Positions 1-9,110 of a stretch of 64,000 nt of DNA are shown here, piece by piece (positions within the stretch are counted from its first letter, which is position 1; each line of letters begins with the position of its first letter). Made by a program: the position numbers and the translations under genes. The DNA lies in NCBI RefSeq assembly GCF_003025615.1, contig NZ_PYMJ01000008.1:1-64000 (forward strand), read 5' to 3'. The notes under the pieces are model-generated. The model did no database searches. It was not told the origin of the DNA and worked only from the letters and a program-made list of their open reading frames with translations. The DNA comes from Photobacterium frigidiphilum (GTDB lineage Bacteria; Pseudomonadota; Gammaproteobacteria; Enterobacterales; Vibrionaceae).

Positions 1-95
1 ATGCGAAAAAGATTAAATAAATTGACGCAAGCCGATCACGTCAGTTAGATTTTACGAAGGTCTACAATCGAATGAGATTGTGATCGCCATCGATG

Positions 96-782
96 TTATA
101 GAGCGATCGGCATCATGTTAATACGCACATCTTTCATTTCTTTGGTCATGGTCGCGACAAGTTCGAAACCCATCAAATTAAAGACGAGTGCAGGCAGAAA
201 GGCGACCCCAGTATCTAGACTTGGCATCATGGCTGAAAGGCTAAATTCATTCGCAACACCATGTTTAGCGGCGTAAATAAAACCACCAAAACCCAGTACA
301 GAAATAACCACTATTTTCAGTATTGCGCCAATATTTGTAACCCAAACACCAACATCGACCGATACATTACAAATCCAAATCGTTAACCATGTTAGTACGA
401 TACAAATAACGACTTGCCAGAGTAAAGATAATCCAGGGAAAAATAATTCAGCAAACATCCCCGCAAACATAATATAAACAGCAGGCATCCATAACCCGAC
501 ATTTATCCAGTAAAACCATGTCGTTCTTACCGCCCATTTATAACCAAAGGCTTTTTTAACCCAATCATAAATCCCCCCTTCACCGGGGTAGGTTGTACTT
601 AATTCAGAAGTAATTAATCCATAAGGAATAACAAAAACAACCAGAGTTAAAATCCACCAGCCTATCGAACTCACCCCTATCGATGCTGAAGCCGTTAATG
701 TATCAACCACAATAACGGCACATAAACTAAAGAGAGCTAGACTTGTAACCCCCATCTTTCCTGTCGATGCTTGCGTATCCAT
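96..782 (-). pseudogene. Truncated APC-family amino-acid/polyamine permease
   Basis: The 228-residue product begins like an APC-superfamily antiporter, with several hydrophobic segments and the motif ELSTTYPGEGGIYDWVKKAFG that is typical of glutamate/GABA or agmatine/putrescine exchangers. Family members usually have about 450-500 residues and 12 membrane segments. This one stops after about six, just past the EMKDVR stretch that normally precedes the next helix. The 95 bases beyond the stop do not restore the frame clearly, although another frame gives a short hydrophobic run, so a frameshift or deletion is likely. It lies next to carbamate kinase and putrescine carbamoyltransferase, so I infer it was the agmatine/putrescine exchanger of that pathway. 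It is probably non-functional unless the window edge hides a rearranged 3' part. Confidence 0.7.
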
Positions 783-1069
783 AATCCATCTCCATGATTA
801 TTCAAACGTATGATATTTATTTTCATCTAAGATTTTTCATTTGTTGGTTATTATCTAAACAGAGCTAGCAGCATTGTTTCGTTATTAGAATCACTTATCG
901 ACGAGTTCACCTTTAATGATGATAAAGGCGTGACCTGAAATTCAGATATAGCTATTCAACCTCTCTTATTCGATAAAATTGATTCTGATCAAGTGAATAA
1001 GATGCCATTAAGGGATACTTTTTATGCCAACCAGTATTGTTAGATAAATCATTAAACAGGGAGAGCGGC

Positions 1070-1984
1070 ATGGGAAATAACAAACCAATCATTGTTGTTG
1101 CTGTAGGCGGCAATGCTTTATTGCAACGTGGCGAGCTAATGAGCTACGACAATCAATTCAATAATATTGCCGTCGCAACACAAGCATTAGCGAAATTGAG
1201 TGAAGAATATCAAGTCGTTATCGTGCATGGGAACGGCCCTCAGGTTGGATTATTAGCCCTACAAAATTTAGCTTACTCTGATGCTCCTCCCTACCCGTTG
1301 GATGTGCTTGGGGCTGAAACACAAGGCATGATCGGTTACATGATGGCGCAAGGGCTGAAACGATCTGCACCCAACGGAAACTTCAGCACGCTATTAACGC
1401 AAGTCATTGTCGATGAGAATGACCCTGCTTTTGCAGAACCCAATAAATTTATCGGCCCAGTGTATGACCAACAAACAGCGGAAGATAAAGCGCAACAATT
1501 TGGTTGGACAATAAAGCCAGATGGGCAGTACTGGCGCCGCGTTGTACCATCCCCCAAACCGCAACATATACTTGAACTTGATAGCATTCGTACCTTATTA
1601 GCGGCAGATCATACCGTTATATGCTGTGGTGGCGGTGGTTGCCCAGTGATTGAAACAGCCTATGGTTACGATGGTATCGAAGCCGTTATCGACAAAGATC
1701 TCTCCGCTGCCATGCTGGCAAAAGAGCTCGGTGCACAGCACTTTTTGATCTTAACTGATGGTGACAATGTGTGTGTTGATTGGGGTACACCAACTGAAAA
1801 GCCCCTTCACCATGTAACCGTTAAAGAACTGAACCAATACACCTTTGCAGCTGGTTCTATGGCACCAAAGGTTGACGCTTGCTGTGAATTTGCCTTAGAA
1901 ACGTTAGGTACAGGCCATATCGGCTCATTACATAAAGCATACGAAATAATGATGGATCAATCTGGCACACACATTCGAGCTTAA
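1070..1984 (+). CDS. arcC: Carbamate kinase
   Basis: Catalyses carbamoyl phosphate + ADP to ATP + carbamate, the energy-yielding last step of the arginine or agmatine deiminase pathways in the cytoplasm. Family signatures are AVGGNALLQRGE near the N-terminus, HGNGPQVG, DKDLSAAMLAKELGA and the C-terminal AAGSMAPKVDA. I chose the ATG at 1070 over the upstream in-frame ATG at 1037 because it follows a GGGAG ribosome-binding site and begins directly with the conserved core. The length of 304 residues is normal. It is followed after about 90 bases by a TetR regulator in the same direction and then by putrescine carbamoyltransferase. This points to an agmatine/putrescine catabolic role rather than arginine deiminase. 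Confidence 0.93.
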   Translation: MGNNKPIIVVAVGGNALLQRGELMSYDNQFNNIAVATQALAKLSEEYQVVIVHGNGPQVGLLALQNLAYSDAPPYPLDVLGAETQGMIGYMMAQGLKRSAPNGNFSTLLTQVIVDENDPAFAEPNKFIGPVYDQQTAEDKAQQFGWTIKPDGQYWRRVVPSPKPQHILELDSIRTLLAADHTVICCGGGGCPVIETAYGYDGIEAVIDKDLSAAMLAKELGAQHFLILTDGDNVCVDWGTPTEKPLHHVTVKELNQYTFAAGSMAPKVDACCEFALETLGTGHIGSLHKAYEIMMDQSGTHIRA

Positions 1985-2073
1985 TAGCCGTTACCTAAAA
2001 GAAGCGCAAGCACAATATAAGAATAATAGTGGCTCAAACAATCTGGATATATACAAAAATATAAGAGGGCGAG

Positions 2074-2697
2074 ATGAAAAAGGAATCAACAGATCAAAGG
2101 CTTAAACGGATTCATACAGCTATCACTCATCTCGTCGCTCATCGTGACGTCAATTCAATCTCTATTTATGATGTTGCCAAAGAAGCCGCTATTGCAGCGT
2201 CTACCGTTTATCATCATTACCCTAATATTGAAGCGTTAATATACGAATTGATGGAAGATATTTTCGTTGATTTCACTAACGTCTTACAAGACTCTATCAT
2301 CACTGAAAAAATCCATCATTGGAGTGACATCAACCGAATGATTGAACAAGGGTTTGTCACTTACTACAGTAATAACCCACTTGTTCAGCGCATTTTACTT
2401 GGGCAACACATATACGCTTCTATCCGCCATGCTGATGCACAAAATGACCTATTACTGGCCGAACATGTCGAAGCAATTTATCGTCAATATTTCGTATTGC
2501 CAGAGCTGCCCAGCAATGTGAATATTTTTGCCATAGCTTTGCAAGTTGCCGATAAAGTTTACTCAATGAACTATCGAGAAAATGGCAGTATTCCACCAGA
2601 AATGGCGCGTGAAGCAATCACGTTAACAGAAGCCTACTTAGGGACTTACCTACCTAAGAATTTACCCAAAAAGCCAATAGAAGCAATTACACACTAA
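2074..2697 (+). CDS. TetR/AcrR-family transcriptional regulator
   Basis: A 207-residue protein with an N-terminal helix-turn-helix at about residues 25-50 (YDVAKEAAIAASTVYHHYPN), the usual TetR recognition segment. The C-terminal ligand domain is variable and unassigned. The start follows the ribosome-binding site GAGGGCGAG. It lies between arcC and the putrescine carbamoyltransferase gene in the same direction and is followed by a strong hairpin terminator. I infer local control of these catabolic genes, perhaps with agmatine or putrescine as ligand, but the sequence does not show the ligand. Confidence 0.85.
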   Translation: MKKESTDQRLKRIHTAITHLVAHRDVNSISIYDVAKEAAIAASTVYHHYPNIEALIYELMEDIFVDFTNVLQDSIITEKIHHWSDINRMIEQGFVTYYSNNPLVQRILLGQHIYASIRHADAQNDLLLAEHVEAIYRQYFVLPELPSNVNIFAIALQVADKVYSMNYRENGSIPPEMAREAITLTEAYLGTYLPKNLPKKPIEAITH

Positions 2698-2737
2698 TTA
2701 GTGATATTTTAGTTTCAATACCGCTTATTTTCATTAC

Positions 2738-2773
2738 AAAACGTTTATAACTGGAAAAGTTATAAGCGTTTTT
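2738..2773 (+). terminator. Rho-independent terminator after the TetR gene
   Basis: A 14-base stem with one mismatch (AAAACGTTTATAAC paired with GTTATAAGCGTTTT), a 7-base loop and a final T run. It ends the arcC-tetR transcript, so ptcA needs its own promoter. Confidence 0.8.
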
Positions 2774-3072
2774 CGGCTGTTTATAATCTGGCTACTGATA
2801 AAACCAGACTCTCATATATTCAGGTGTTCATCTGAGATTATTCAAACATTAGAATCAAATATCGACTATTCGCCTCCGAATAAATAGCCATTTGTGATTA
2901 ATACCGTAAACATTTTCCGTTTATTTTAAAATAAATCGATTAGTGATTCTAGTTTAAGAATTAATAATTGCACCAGTACATAATAAAAACATAACGAATA
3001 GATAGAACACCTTATTAAACATCGAACGCATTACACACTTCGCTTATAACTATTATTTAGAAGGGAAAAATC
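2774..3072 (+). other. AT-rich leader region of ptcA
   Basis: About 300 bases without a credible gene between the terminator and ptcA. It must hold the ptcA promoter. I see a GAAGGGA ribosome-binding site just before the ATG but no unambiguous -35/-10 pair or operator. Confidence 0.4.
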
Positions 3073-4119
3073 ATGAAAACGCCATCTTCAAGCGCTACTA
3101 ATCTGAATAAAGAAGGTTTACGTCATTTCTTAAAAACTCAAGATTATTCTAAAAAAGAGTTAAACGATATTCTTGAATTAATGGCAATGCTAAAACAAGC
3201 ACGTCATGACAATGCATTACCCCAGCTATTCAAAGGTAAATCTGTTGCTATGATTTTCGAGCAACCGTCAACTCGCACACGTGTCTCTTTTGAAACCGCT
3301 GCAACAATGCTTGGTGGGCATGCTTTATTCTTATCACCAAAAGATATTCATCTCGGTGGTAAAGAATCACTTGAAGACACGGCGCGAGTATTGTCTCGTA
3401 TGGTTGATGTCATTATGGCGCGTGTTGATGATCACAGCACTGTTGCAGGCTTAGCTGAACAAGCAACTGTTCCCGTTATCAATGGTTTATGTGACTGGTT
3501 ACACCCGACTCAAATTATGGCTGATTTGTTTACCATGCTTGAGCACCTACCTGAAGGTAAAACCCTTAGCGATTTAACGGTTGCCTTTGTGGGTGATGCT
3601 ACCAACGTAGCTTCTTCGCTGATGTTTGCATGCACTAAGTTTGGCATGACCTTCAAACATATCTGCCCTGAACGCTTTAAAGCACCACAAAAGTGGATCG
3701 ATATTGCTTTAGACAACTGTGAAACATCTAATGGTAAGCTCGTTATTACCGATAATACTGACGAAGTTGCTGGCTGTGACATTATTGTTGCCGATAGCTT
3801 CTACTGGTTTGGTCAGGAAGATGAAAAAGACATTCGTCTTTCGACGTTTATCCCTGATTACGTTGTGACTGAAAGCATGATGGAAAAAGCAGGACCCGAT
3901 GCAATGTTCATGCACTGCTTACCAGCCAATGACCAACGCGAATGTACTCGAGAAGTGATGGAGTCACCACGTTCTGTTATTTTTGATGAAGCAGAAAACC
4001 GTCTAACAGCCCAAATGGCACTATTAGTTTATTTCACTCACAATCATATTAAACAACCAAGCCAAGAAACACTTGCTGAACACAAAATGAAAATTGAAGA
4101 TTTCTTAAAAATATTATAA
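3073..4119 (+). CDS. ptcA: Putrescine carbamoyltransferase
   Basis: Converts N-carbamoylputrescine and phosphate to putrescine and carbamoyl phosphate, the middle step of the agmatine deiminase pathway. It feeds carbamate kinase, encoded upstream at 1070. The carbamoyl-phosphate motif STRTRVSFE is at about residue 78, HPTQ at about residue 145 and the FMHCLPA loop near residue 280. The ornithine-binding SMG loop of true OTCases is replaced by DSFYWFG, and the protein has the extended C-terminal helix (residues about 315-348) characteristic of PTCases. Overall similarity to Enterococcus PTCase is evident by eye (LFKGKSVAMIFEQ, MARVDDHS, TMLEHLPEGK). The gene for agmatine deiminase is not in the window. 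Confidence 0.9.
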   Translation: MKTPSSSATNLNKEGLRHFLKTQDYSKKELNDILELMAMLKQARHDNALPQLFKGKSVAMIFEQPSTRTRVSFETAATMLGGHALFLSPKDIHLGGKESLEDTARVLSRMVDVIMARVDDHSTVAGLAEQATVPVINGLCDWLHPTQIMADLFTMLEHLPEGKTLSDLTVAFVGDATNVASSLMFACTKFGMTFKHICPERFKAPQKWIDIALDNCETSNGKLVITDNTDEVAGCDIIVADSFYWFGQEDEKDIRLSTFIPDYVVTESMMEKAGPDAMFMHCLPANDQRECTREVMESPRSVIFDEAENRLTAQMALLVYFTHNHIKQPSQETLAEHKMKIEDFLKIL

Positions 4120-4140
4120 ATGTTACCTACAAAATGAGTA

Positions 4141-4179
4141 AAAAAAAGAGCATGTCATCATTCGATTTCATGCTCTTTT
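4141..4179. terminator. Bidirectional terminator between ptcA and the DUF3157 gene
   Basis: An AAAAGAGCATG / CATGCTCTTTT stem with A and T runs on opposite sides. It suits the end of ptcA on the plus strand and the end of the convergent gene on the minus strand. Confidence 0.8.
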
Positions 4180-4234
4180 AGATAGCGTTATTTTAAACAG
4201 AACGATACTTTCGTATTTAGTCTCTTACTTTTAA

Positions 4235-4879
4235 TTACCAATGCTCAACTTCAACAATTTCAGCACTGATAAAGTAAACCGAATTTTTAGGTACCGAAAA
4301 AGTGATAGGATTACCTTTTTGCTGGGTTTTAGGTCTAAAATACGTGTCAGGAAGGCGTTTTATTGATGACCAAATTTTAGCTTCTTCACTGCCTAGTTGA
4401 TTCCCTTTTTCATCACTTAAGGTAACCTTTACAATCACTGTAACGACCGATTGCAAACTCTGATTTGTCATCATTGTCGGAATAACAAGCACACCATCAT
4501 CATACTCGGCTGCTGTAAGTAAAACGTCAATGCCACTATTACTCAGTTGTTGAATGTTTTTACTTGCGCCCAGCTCTATACGCGCGCCTTTAGGTGCCTG
4601 AGTAAGAGGAATCGCACTAACCACAGGAATAGCAGCAGCACTCTTCGTAATACTAGAGGTAGCAGGTGCCATTGGTACTGCGCTTGTTGTTTCGATTGGC
4701 GTCGATTTCACATCTACAGGTAAAACAGTGGTCTTTATTGCTTGGTATTCCCATGTAAAGTCATCATGTAATACAACTTGTCGACCATCTTCTAAAACCA
4801 CCACTTTATCTGCAGCCCAAGCACTATTTGTTGCTGTTAGGGCTATCAATAACCCACACAGCTGGCTCATTATTTTCAT
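4235..4879 (-). CDS. DUF3157-family exported protein
   Basis: A 214-residue protein with a signal peptide (about residues 1-22, ending AWA). A short conserved segment follows (VVVLEDGRQVVLHDDFTWEY), typical of the DUF3157 family found in Vibrionaceae and relatives. A proline/threonine/alanine-rich linker (about 55-90) leads to a C-terminal beta-rich domain. The ATG at 4879 has a good AAGGGA ribosome-binding site. The protein is likely periplasmic or surface-exposed and its function is unknown. It is convergent with ptcA and shares its terminator, with no functional link visible. Confidence 0.75.
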   Translation of the reverse strand: MKIMSQLCGLLIALTATNSAWAADKVVVLEDGRQVVLHDDFTWEYQAIKTTVLPVDVKSTPIETTSAVPMAPATSSITKSAAAIPVVSAIPLTQAPKGARIELGASKNIQQLSNSGIDVLLTAAEYDDGVLVIPTMMTNQSLQSVVTVIVKVTLSDEKGNQLGSEEAKIWSSIKRLPDTYFRPKTQQKGNPITFSVPKNSVYFISAEIVEVEHW

Positions 4880-5067
4880 TTTATATCCCTTACCAAAACT
4901 GTATTTCTTATTCTTATAAGAATAGTAACAGGTTTACTGTCCAAATAATGTTGTATACCCAACCTGCCTCAGATATAGGATTCAGCGTGTTTAATCTGCT
5001 TGAGCGTTTGATGTTACTAGCAACTTAGTTAACAACGGGGGCCAAAGTACAATAACGTTACAGCGGT

Positions 5068-5544
5068 TTATTGCTTTTGTAATATATAATTTTCAGCTAA
5101 ATCGCCAGTGATTCGCTTCCCTTCACGGTCTAAACGGAATAAGCGCCTTTCTCCAACAAAGTACTGAATACTACTTCCATTATCGTTTAGCAACGTGACT
5201 GTATTACCAGCGGCATTCCATTCAAGTTGACCACTGCGTTCGACGTCGCCACCTTCTTTTCCTTGGTAGGTTTCAGTAAGCATGTAAGAGCCGTCTTGCT
5301 TAAGCATTAGCTGTGTTTCTATACCCGAGCAATCTGCACACGGTAAAATTCCATTGTATGTACCATTCCAATCCAGTGCATTACGTGCGTTATGTGCATC
5401 TGCAATGACTTCTGCTTGATCTTGAATTGCAGCGACGATAGCAGATTCAGCCTGTTCAGGTTGCACTGCTTCTGTTGAAGCCTTTTGATCGCAGCCAACC
5501 AATAATAATCCCATAACTGTTACAACAAGTAGATTTCGTTTCAT
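5068..5544 (-). CDS. NlpE-like outer-membrane lipoprotein
   Basis: A lipoprotein with lipobox LLLVGC near residue 18 counted from the chosen start. It carries an NlpE N-terminal-type domain with NGILPCADCSGIETQL (CxxC motif) and the pattern of alternating beta strands seen in that family. In Enterobacteriaceae NlpE reports copper stress and adhesion to the Cpx system. Here only the N-terminal domain is present, so signalling is uncertain. I start at 5544 (MKRNLL) rather than the in-frame ATG at 5583, because only the inner start places a normal signal peptide before the lipobox. It is divergent from argF. Confidence 0.8.
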   Translation of the reverse strand: MKRNLLVVTVMGLLLVGCDQKASTEAVQPEQAESAIVAAIQDQAEVIADAHNARNALDWNGTYNGILPCADCSGIETQLMLKQDGSYMLTETYQGKEGGDVERSGQLEWNAAGNTVTLLNDNGSSIQYFVGERRLFRLDREGKRITGDLAENYILQKQ

Positions 5545-5840
5545 CAGTACACCTATATACAACTGCCTATCGATAACTTTCAATTATAGCGATACATCTG
5601 TCTGCTAACGGTCAGTAAAGTGTTAACTGTTAGTCAGAATAAATATGCGGTATTTAGTGAGTATAATTCCTTGATTAAAAAAATATTAATACTGGTTTAA
5701 TTAAACTCGAATAGACGCTGTGAAGGGAAAAGAGAATAGTAATTGCAAAACAACACGGCGACTTAATCCTATGTGCATTCTCGTAGAAAATACATTAAGG
5801 CGCTTATAACTACATCACAGAGATACGATAAGGTAATACT

Positions 5841-6842
5841 ATGTCTTTTAATCTTCGCAACCGTAACTTTCTAAAATTACTTGATTTCACAGGCAAAGAA
5901 ATCGAACACCTCATAGCATTGGCGCAAGACTTAAAACATGCCAAGTATGCGGGCACTGAACAACAGAAGCTGAAGGGTAAAAATATCGCTCTCATCTTTG
6001 AAAAAACGTCCACTCGTACCCGTTGTGCGTTTGAAGTAGCAGCCCATGATCAAGGTGCACATGTCACTTACATTGGCGGCGGCTCGCAAATGGGTCATAA
6101 AGAAAGTACTAAAGATACTGCGCGTGTTTTAGGTCGTTTCTATGATGGCATTGAATATCGTGGTTTTGGGCAAGATGTCGTTGAGATTTTAGGAGAACAT
6201 GCTGGCGTACCAGTTTGGAATGGTTTAACCGATGAATGGCACCCAACTCAAATCATCGCAGATTGGATGACAATGCTAGAACACGGTAACGGCAAACGCC
6301 TAAATCAAATGAAACTCGCCTACATGGGCGATGCAAAAAATAATATGGGTAACTCACTAATGGTTGGCGCGGCAAAAGTGGGAATGGAAATCCGTCTTGT
6401 TGGCCCTAAAGCCTACTGGCCAGATCCGGCTCTTGTTGCTGAATGCAATGAGTTGTGCGAAATTTCAGGCGGTAAAATTGTCATTACCGATGATGTGCAA
6501 GAAGGCGTTAGCGACGTAGACTTTATTTACGGTGATGTATGGGTTTCGATGGGCGAACCAGAAGAACTGTGGGAAACACGCATAAACGACCTAACACCCT
6601 ACCAAGTGAATATGTCGGTTATCACAGCAACGCATAACACAGCGGTTAAATACATGCACTGCCTACCTGCATTTCATAATAACGAAACACGAGTGGGTAA
6701 AAAGATAGAAGAAAAATTCAATATGAAAGGTCTTGAAGTGACAGAAGACGTTTTTGAATCTTCTTACACTATTTGTTTCGATGAAGCAGAAAATAGAATG
6801 CACTCAATTAAAGCAATCATGGTTGCAACCTTAGGCGATTAA
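5841..6842 (+). CDS. argF: Ornithine carbamoyltransferase
   Basis: Catalyses carbamoyl phosphate + ornithine to citrulline + phosphate in arginine metabolism, in the cytoplasm. The carbamoyl-phosphate loop [12 protein letters not shown] is at about residue 55, followed by HPTQ, the ornithine-binding DVWVSMGEP near residue 233 and MHCLPAFH near residue 272. The length (333) equals that of the E. coli-type enzyme. The presence of SMG separates it from the PTCase at 3073. I cannot decide between anabolic and catabolic roles. Its last 77 coding bases are repeated at 25882, about 19 kb away, which suggests that the 3' end served as an insertion or recombination point. Confidence 0.95.
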   Translation: MSFNLRNRNFLKLLDFTGKEIEHLIALAQDLKHAKYAGTEQQKLKGKNIALIFEKTSTRTRCAFEVAAHDQGAHVTYIGGGSQMGHKESTKDTARVLGRFYDGIEYRGFGQDVVEILGEHAGVPVWNGLTDEWHPTQIIADWMTMLEHGNGKRLNQMKLAYMGDAKNNMGNSLMVGAAKVGMEIRLVGPKAYWPDPALVAECNELCEISGGKIVITDDVQEGVSDVDFIYGDVWVSMGEPEELWETRINDLTPYQVNMSVITATHNTAVKYMHCLPAFHNNETRVGKKIEEKFNMKGLEVTEDVFESSYTICFDEAENRMHSIKAIMVATLGD

Positions 6843-6882
6843 TAGTCAGCAATTCGCACCTAACTAAGAAATCCTATCTACC

Positions 6883-6906
6883 AAAGCCGTATTTTTGCGG
6901 CTTTTT
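6883..6906 (+). terminator. argF terminator
   Basis: An AAAGCCG / CGGCTTTTT hairpin 40 bases after the stop, with a T run. The right arm and TTGCGGCTTTT sequence recur in the argF fragment at 25965-25975. Confidence 0.8.
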
Positions 6907-6949
6907 ATCGATCTATGCTACCGATAACCATATGCATCATAGTGTAACC

Positions 6950-7035
6950 CTGTCTATTGATCAGCTTGTGATATTGAAACGAAGTTCAAAAAAAATCCCC
7001 AGTTTTTAATCTGGGGATTTCTGTATAAGAGACAG
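6950..7035. mobile_element. Short element with Tn5/IS50-like ends (possible MITE or remnant)
   Basis: Bases 6950-6966 (CTGTCTATTGATCAGCT) resemble the IS50 inner end. Bases 7021-7035 (CTGTATAAGAGACAG), read on the other strand, match 14 bases of the Tn5 mosaic end. The two ends form an imperfect inverted repeat around 86 bases. A hairpin (AAATCCCCAG / CTGGGGATTT, 6993-7020) lies inside. No 9-bp target duplication is visible, so this is a tentative call. Confidence 0.35.
6993..7020. terminator. Hairpin resembling a terminator
   Basis: A perfect 10-bp stem AAATCCCCAG / CTGGGGATTT with an 8-base loop and an A run on the left (T run on the minus strand). It could end transcription from the minus-strand LysR remnant or be part of the small mobile element around it. 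Confidence 0.5.
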
Positions 7036-7308
7036 GCCAATTGGCGGCCTTTTTCGTATCGGGGCGTTACAGGATCACGCTCGTTCGTACCGGTTTAACG
7101 TTAGAGACATTCTATCTAGAAATAAAGCAGGACACTTTAAAGTGGGATAAACCGGATTTTTGAGGCTAAAGTCAAAAATAACAATTAAAAACGCGCAACC
7201 TGGTCTGACCAGTGCTACTATCTGTATTTACAGACGTGTAACTTTATATAGGCTCATTTAAATATTTGAATGAGCTTTTTTTTGTTTATGTGTCCGAATT
7301 TTGAGCTA
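7036..7308. other. Non-coding remnant region after argF
   Basis: No credible gene. It holds a GGCC-AATTGGC-GGCC hairpin followed by T5 (about 7037-7056), one copy of a dispersed 50-bp repeat (7103-7152), and a CTCATTTAAATATTTGAATGAG hairpin with a T run (7252-7281) that looks like another terminator. Confidence 0.4.
7103..7152. repeat. Dispersed 50-bp repeat, copy 1
   Basis: Starts AGAGACATTCTATCTAG and ends TTTAAAGTGGGATAAAC. It matches 21668-21718 with four mismatches and one gap. It is likely the end of a degraded insertion sequence. Confidence 0.7.
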
Positions 7309-7630
7309 CTAGACAGACGACAGAGCTTCTCGGATCATCGGTTCGACAATTCTCCCAATCCCTAAGCTTTTTGAAGCTGCATCAATCATTAAATCGGAAT
7401 CATTGACGACCATACTCAGGGGCGGAGCCACCCGTACCTTGCCTGACGGAACTTGACTCAGATCCTGAACACTCTGTACAAAGCATCCATTGCAGGAGAA
7501 ACCTGTCCCATAAGGCATTTCCCCACTTCGGTGAGTTCAATTGTTCGGGTTGTCTGGGTGAAAAGAGGCAGGCCGAGATGGCTCGTGGTGACGACCTTTA
7601 ACGCACTTCGTCAATCTCAGGATAAGTGAT
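7309..7630 (-). pseudogene. LysR-family regulator remnant
   Basis: Two pieces of a LysR regulator survive on the minus strand. Around 7500-7590 a frame encodes HLGLPLFTQTTRTIELTEVG, the wing after the LysR helix-turn-helix. Another frame, bases 7309-7450, encodes GKVRVAPPLSMVVNDSD and ASKSLGIGRI, a substrate-domain C-terminal portion. The frames differ, stops lie between them and most of the roughly 300-residue protein is missing. It is therefore a decayed gene with internal deletions. No target can be inferred. Confidence 0.7.
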
Positions 7631-7639
7631 ATTTGTAGC

Positions 7640-8770
7640 TTTTAGCTACTCTAATGACAGTTCGGTATGACACGAATTTTGATAATGATCATAACCCACC
7701 ACCACTGTTTGCAACGAAACTGCAAATAGCCAATTTATTTATTATTCAATTTGTGTAGATACCTATGCGCTTAACCACGACCAAAAAACAGTCACTACCT
7801 TTAACTATTCCACAATGAAACATGCCACATAGCATATTTCACTTCAAACACACGCAATAACTTACTGTTCTATTACAATGGTTACATTACGTTACATTGA
7901 AGTATTGAAATCTAGGCATTTTGAATGTGATTAAATTTTCAAGCCCTAAGCTTGACTCTTATTAACTATTCACAATGAAGTATAAACATCCAATAACAGA
8001 ACGATAAGTCACTAATGTTAATGGCGAAATTCGACCTATATCACAAAAACAAAGAGCAAAACCCATCGATACAATTGGTTCTGTGATGTCTGATAGGTAT
8101 ATTATATAGTGTGCTTATAGCTGAGTATTAGCTCTAAAGGTATATCATGCTAGTATATTCGATTGTGCGATATTTAATAAAAATCAATCAGAGCAAAAAT
8201 CATACAAAAACTCAATTCATTACACCCAAGCAATCAATATGAATTATTCATGTGGGCGTTAAAATAAAGCAATTTAAAATCGTAATTAAAATATAAAATC
8301 AATTTCATTCAGCCTCATCTTTTAATATAGGAAATAAAACCAAAAAATCACAAATAATAAAGAGCGCAGAAATGACTTGATTTATTTATAGCTCGCCGGC
8401 AATTAATAAATTAATACCATAAAATGTCAGCATAAGTAATTATAAATAACTTCATTACTTATTAAATGCGAACTAAAAATGATTAAATTAAATTATATTT
8501 AAACTCTACTTTATCTGTCATGGATTTTTGTAATGTAAAATTTAACCTGTATTTATCATTTATACCCACTGTTAACCAATGCCTACCCCTCACTTCTGCA
8601 AATACAATAAATACGTTTAAATACAATAAGTTATATGCAAGATAAACGATAAGATAAAAATAAAAACACAGAGAAAAGCTGATTGGTATAGTGCATATTT
8701 ATATAAGCACTTAGATTAAAAAATAAACCCGTTGTGTTTTATTTAAAAAAGAGTACTTTAATATCACGGT
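7640..8770. other. Long AT-rich spacer without genes
   Basis: More than 1 kb of strongly AT-rich DNA upstream of the porin. Open frames here are short and without recognisable protein character. I see no transposase, tRNA or clear operator. It could be decayed DNA or a long regulatory region. Confidence 0.5.
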
Positions 8771-8890
8771 GTCTGGAGCAATTTTTTACGCTTTTAGACA
8801 TCACTGTCAACTTGTTAATTGTTAATTTCTGTTCCATTTTGAACAGTCATACATCCTCTTTTAACCTGCCTAAATGGCAGGTTTTTTTTT
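8770..8890 (+). ncRNA. Candidate small RNA ending at a strong terminator
   Basis: A classic intrinsic terminator at 8863-8890 has no gene in front of it. The stretch before it (about 8770-8862) lacks a credible protein. A TAATAT box at 8759-8764 could be a -10 element, but I cannot find a well-spaced -35. A roughly 120-base Hfq-type small RNA, or an attenuated leader of the porin mRNA, would explain it. Confidence 0.35.
8863..8890 (+). terminator. Orphan intrinsic terminator upstream of the porin gene
   Basis: AACCTGCC / GGCAGGTT stem, 5-base loop, followed by nine T residues. It lies about 220 bases before the porin start. Confidence 0.85.
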
Positions 8891-8972
8891 GCCTAATGGA
8901 AATGAATGAAATACAAACTTTTTATATTCCTGATGTTTTTTTAATTATAAATTGTATGTAATCCTTTTTTTT

Positions 8973-8984
8973 GCAAACGTTTGC
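8973..8984. promoter_or_regulatory. PurR-type operator upstream of the porin gene
   Basis: The perfect palindrome GCAAACGTTTGC is the core of the gammaproteobacterial PurR operator. It lies 127 bases before the porin ATG. Other LacI-family repressors bind related sites, so the regulator is inferred. Purine control would fit the nuclease and nucleotidase genes downstream. Confidence 0.6.
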
Positions 8985-9110
8985 TTGGGCCTTGCGTCAC
9001 GATTTTTAAAAGCAAATATGCGCTTTTTGCAAAATAACTTGTGCGTCATATGGCAAATGATTAAGGTTTTCGCTGTAAAAAATACATAATATTCTAATAA
9101 GGTTTTTATA

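Noticed and set aside
5645..5682. Possible ARG boxes upstream of argF (GAGTATAATTC and CAGAATAAATATG)
   Set aside because: The half-site spacing is one base short of the ARG-box consensus and the symmetry is poor, so I do not claim ArgR control.
7309..7518. A 69-residue minus-strand frame as a gene
   Set aside because: It is only the C-terminal piece of a LysR regulator whose other piece lies in a different frame; treated as a pseudogene.
8734..8961. A 75-residue frame before the porin
   Set aside because: It runs through the strong terminator at 8863-8890 and has no ribosome-binding site or protein-like character.
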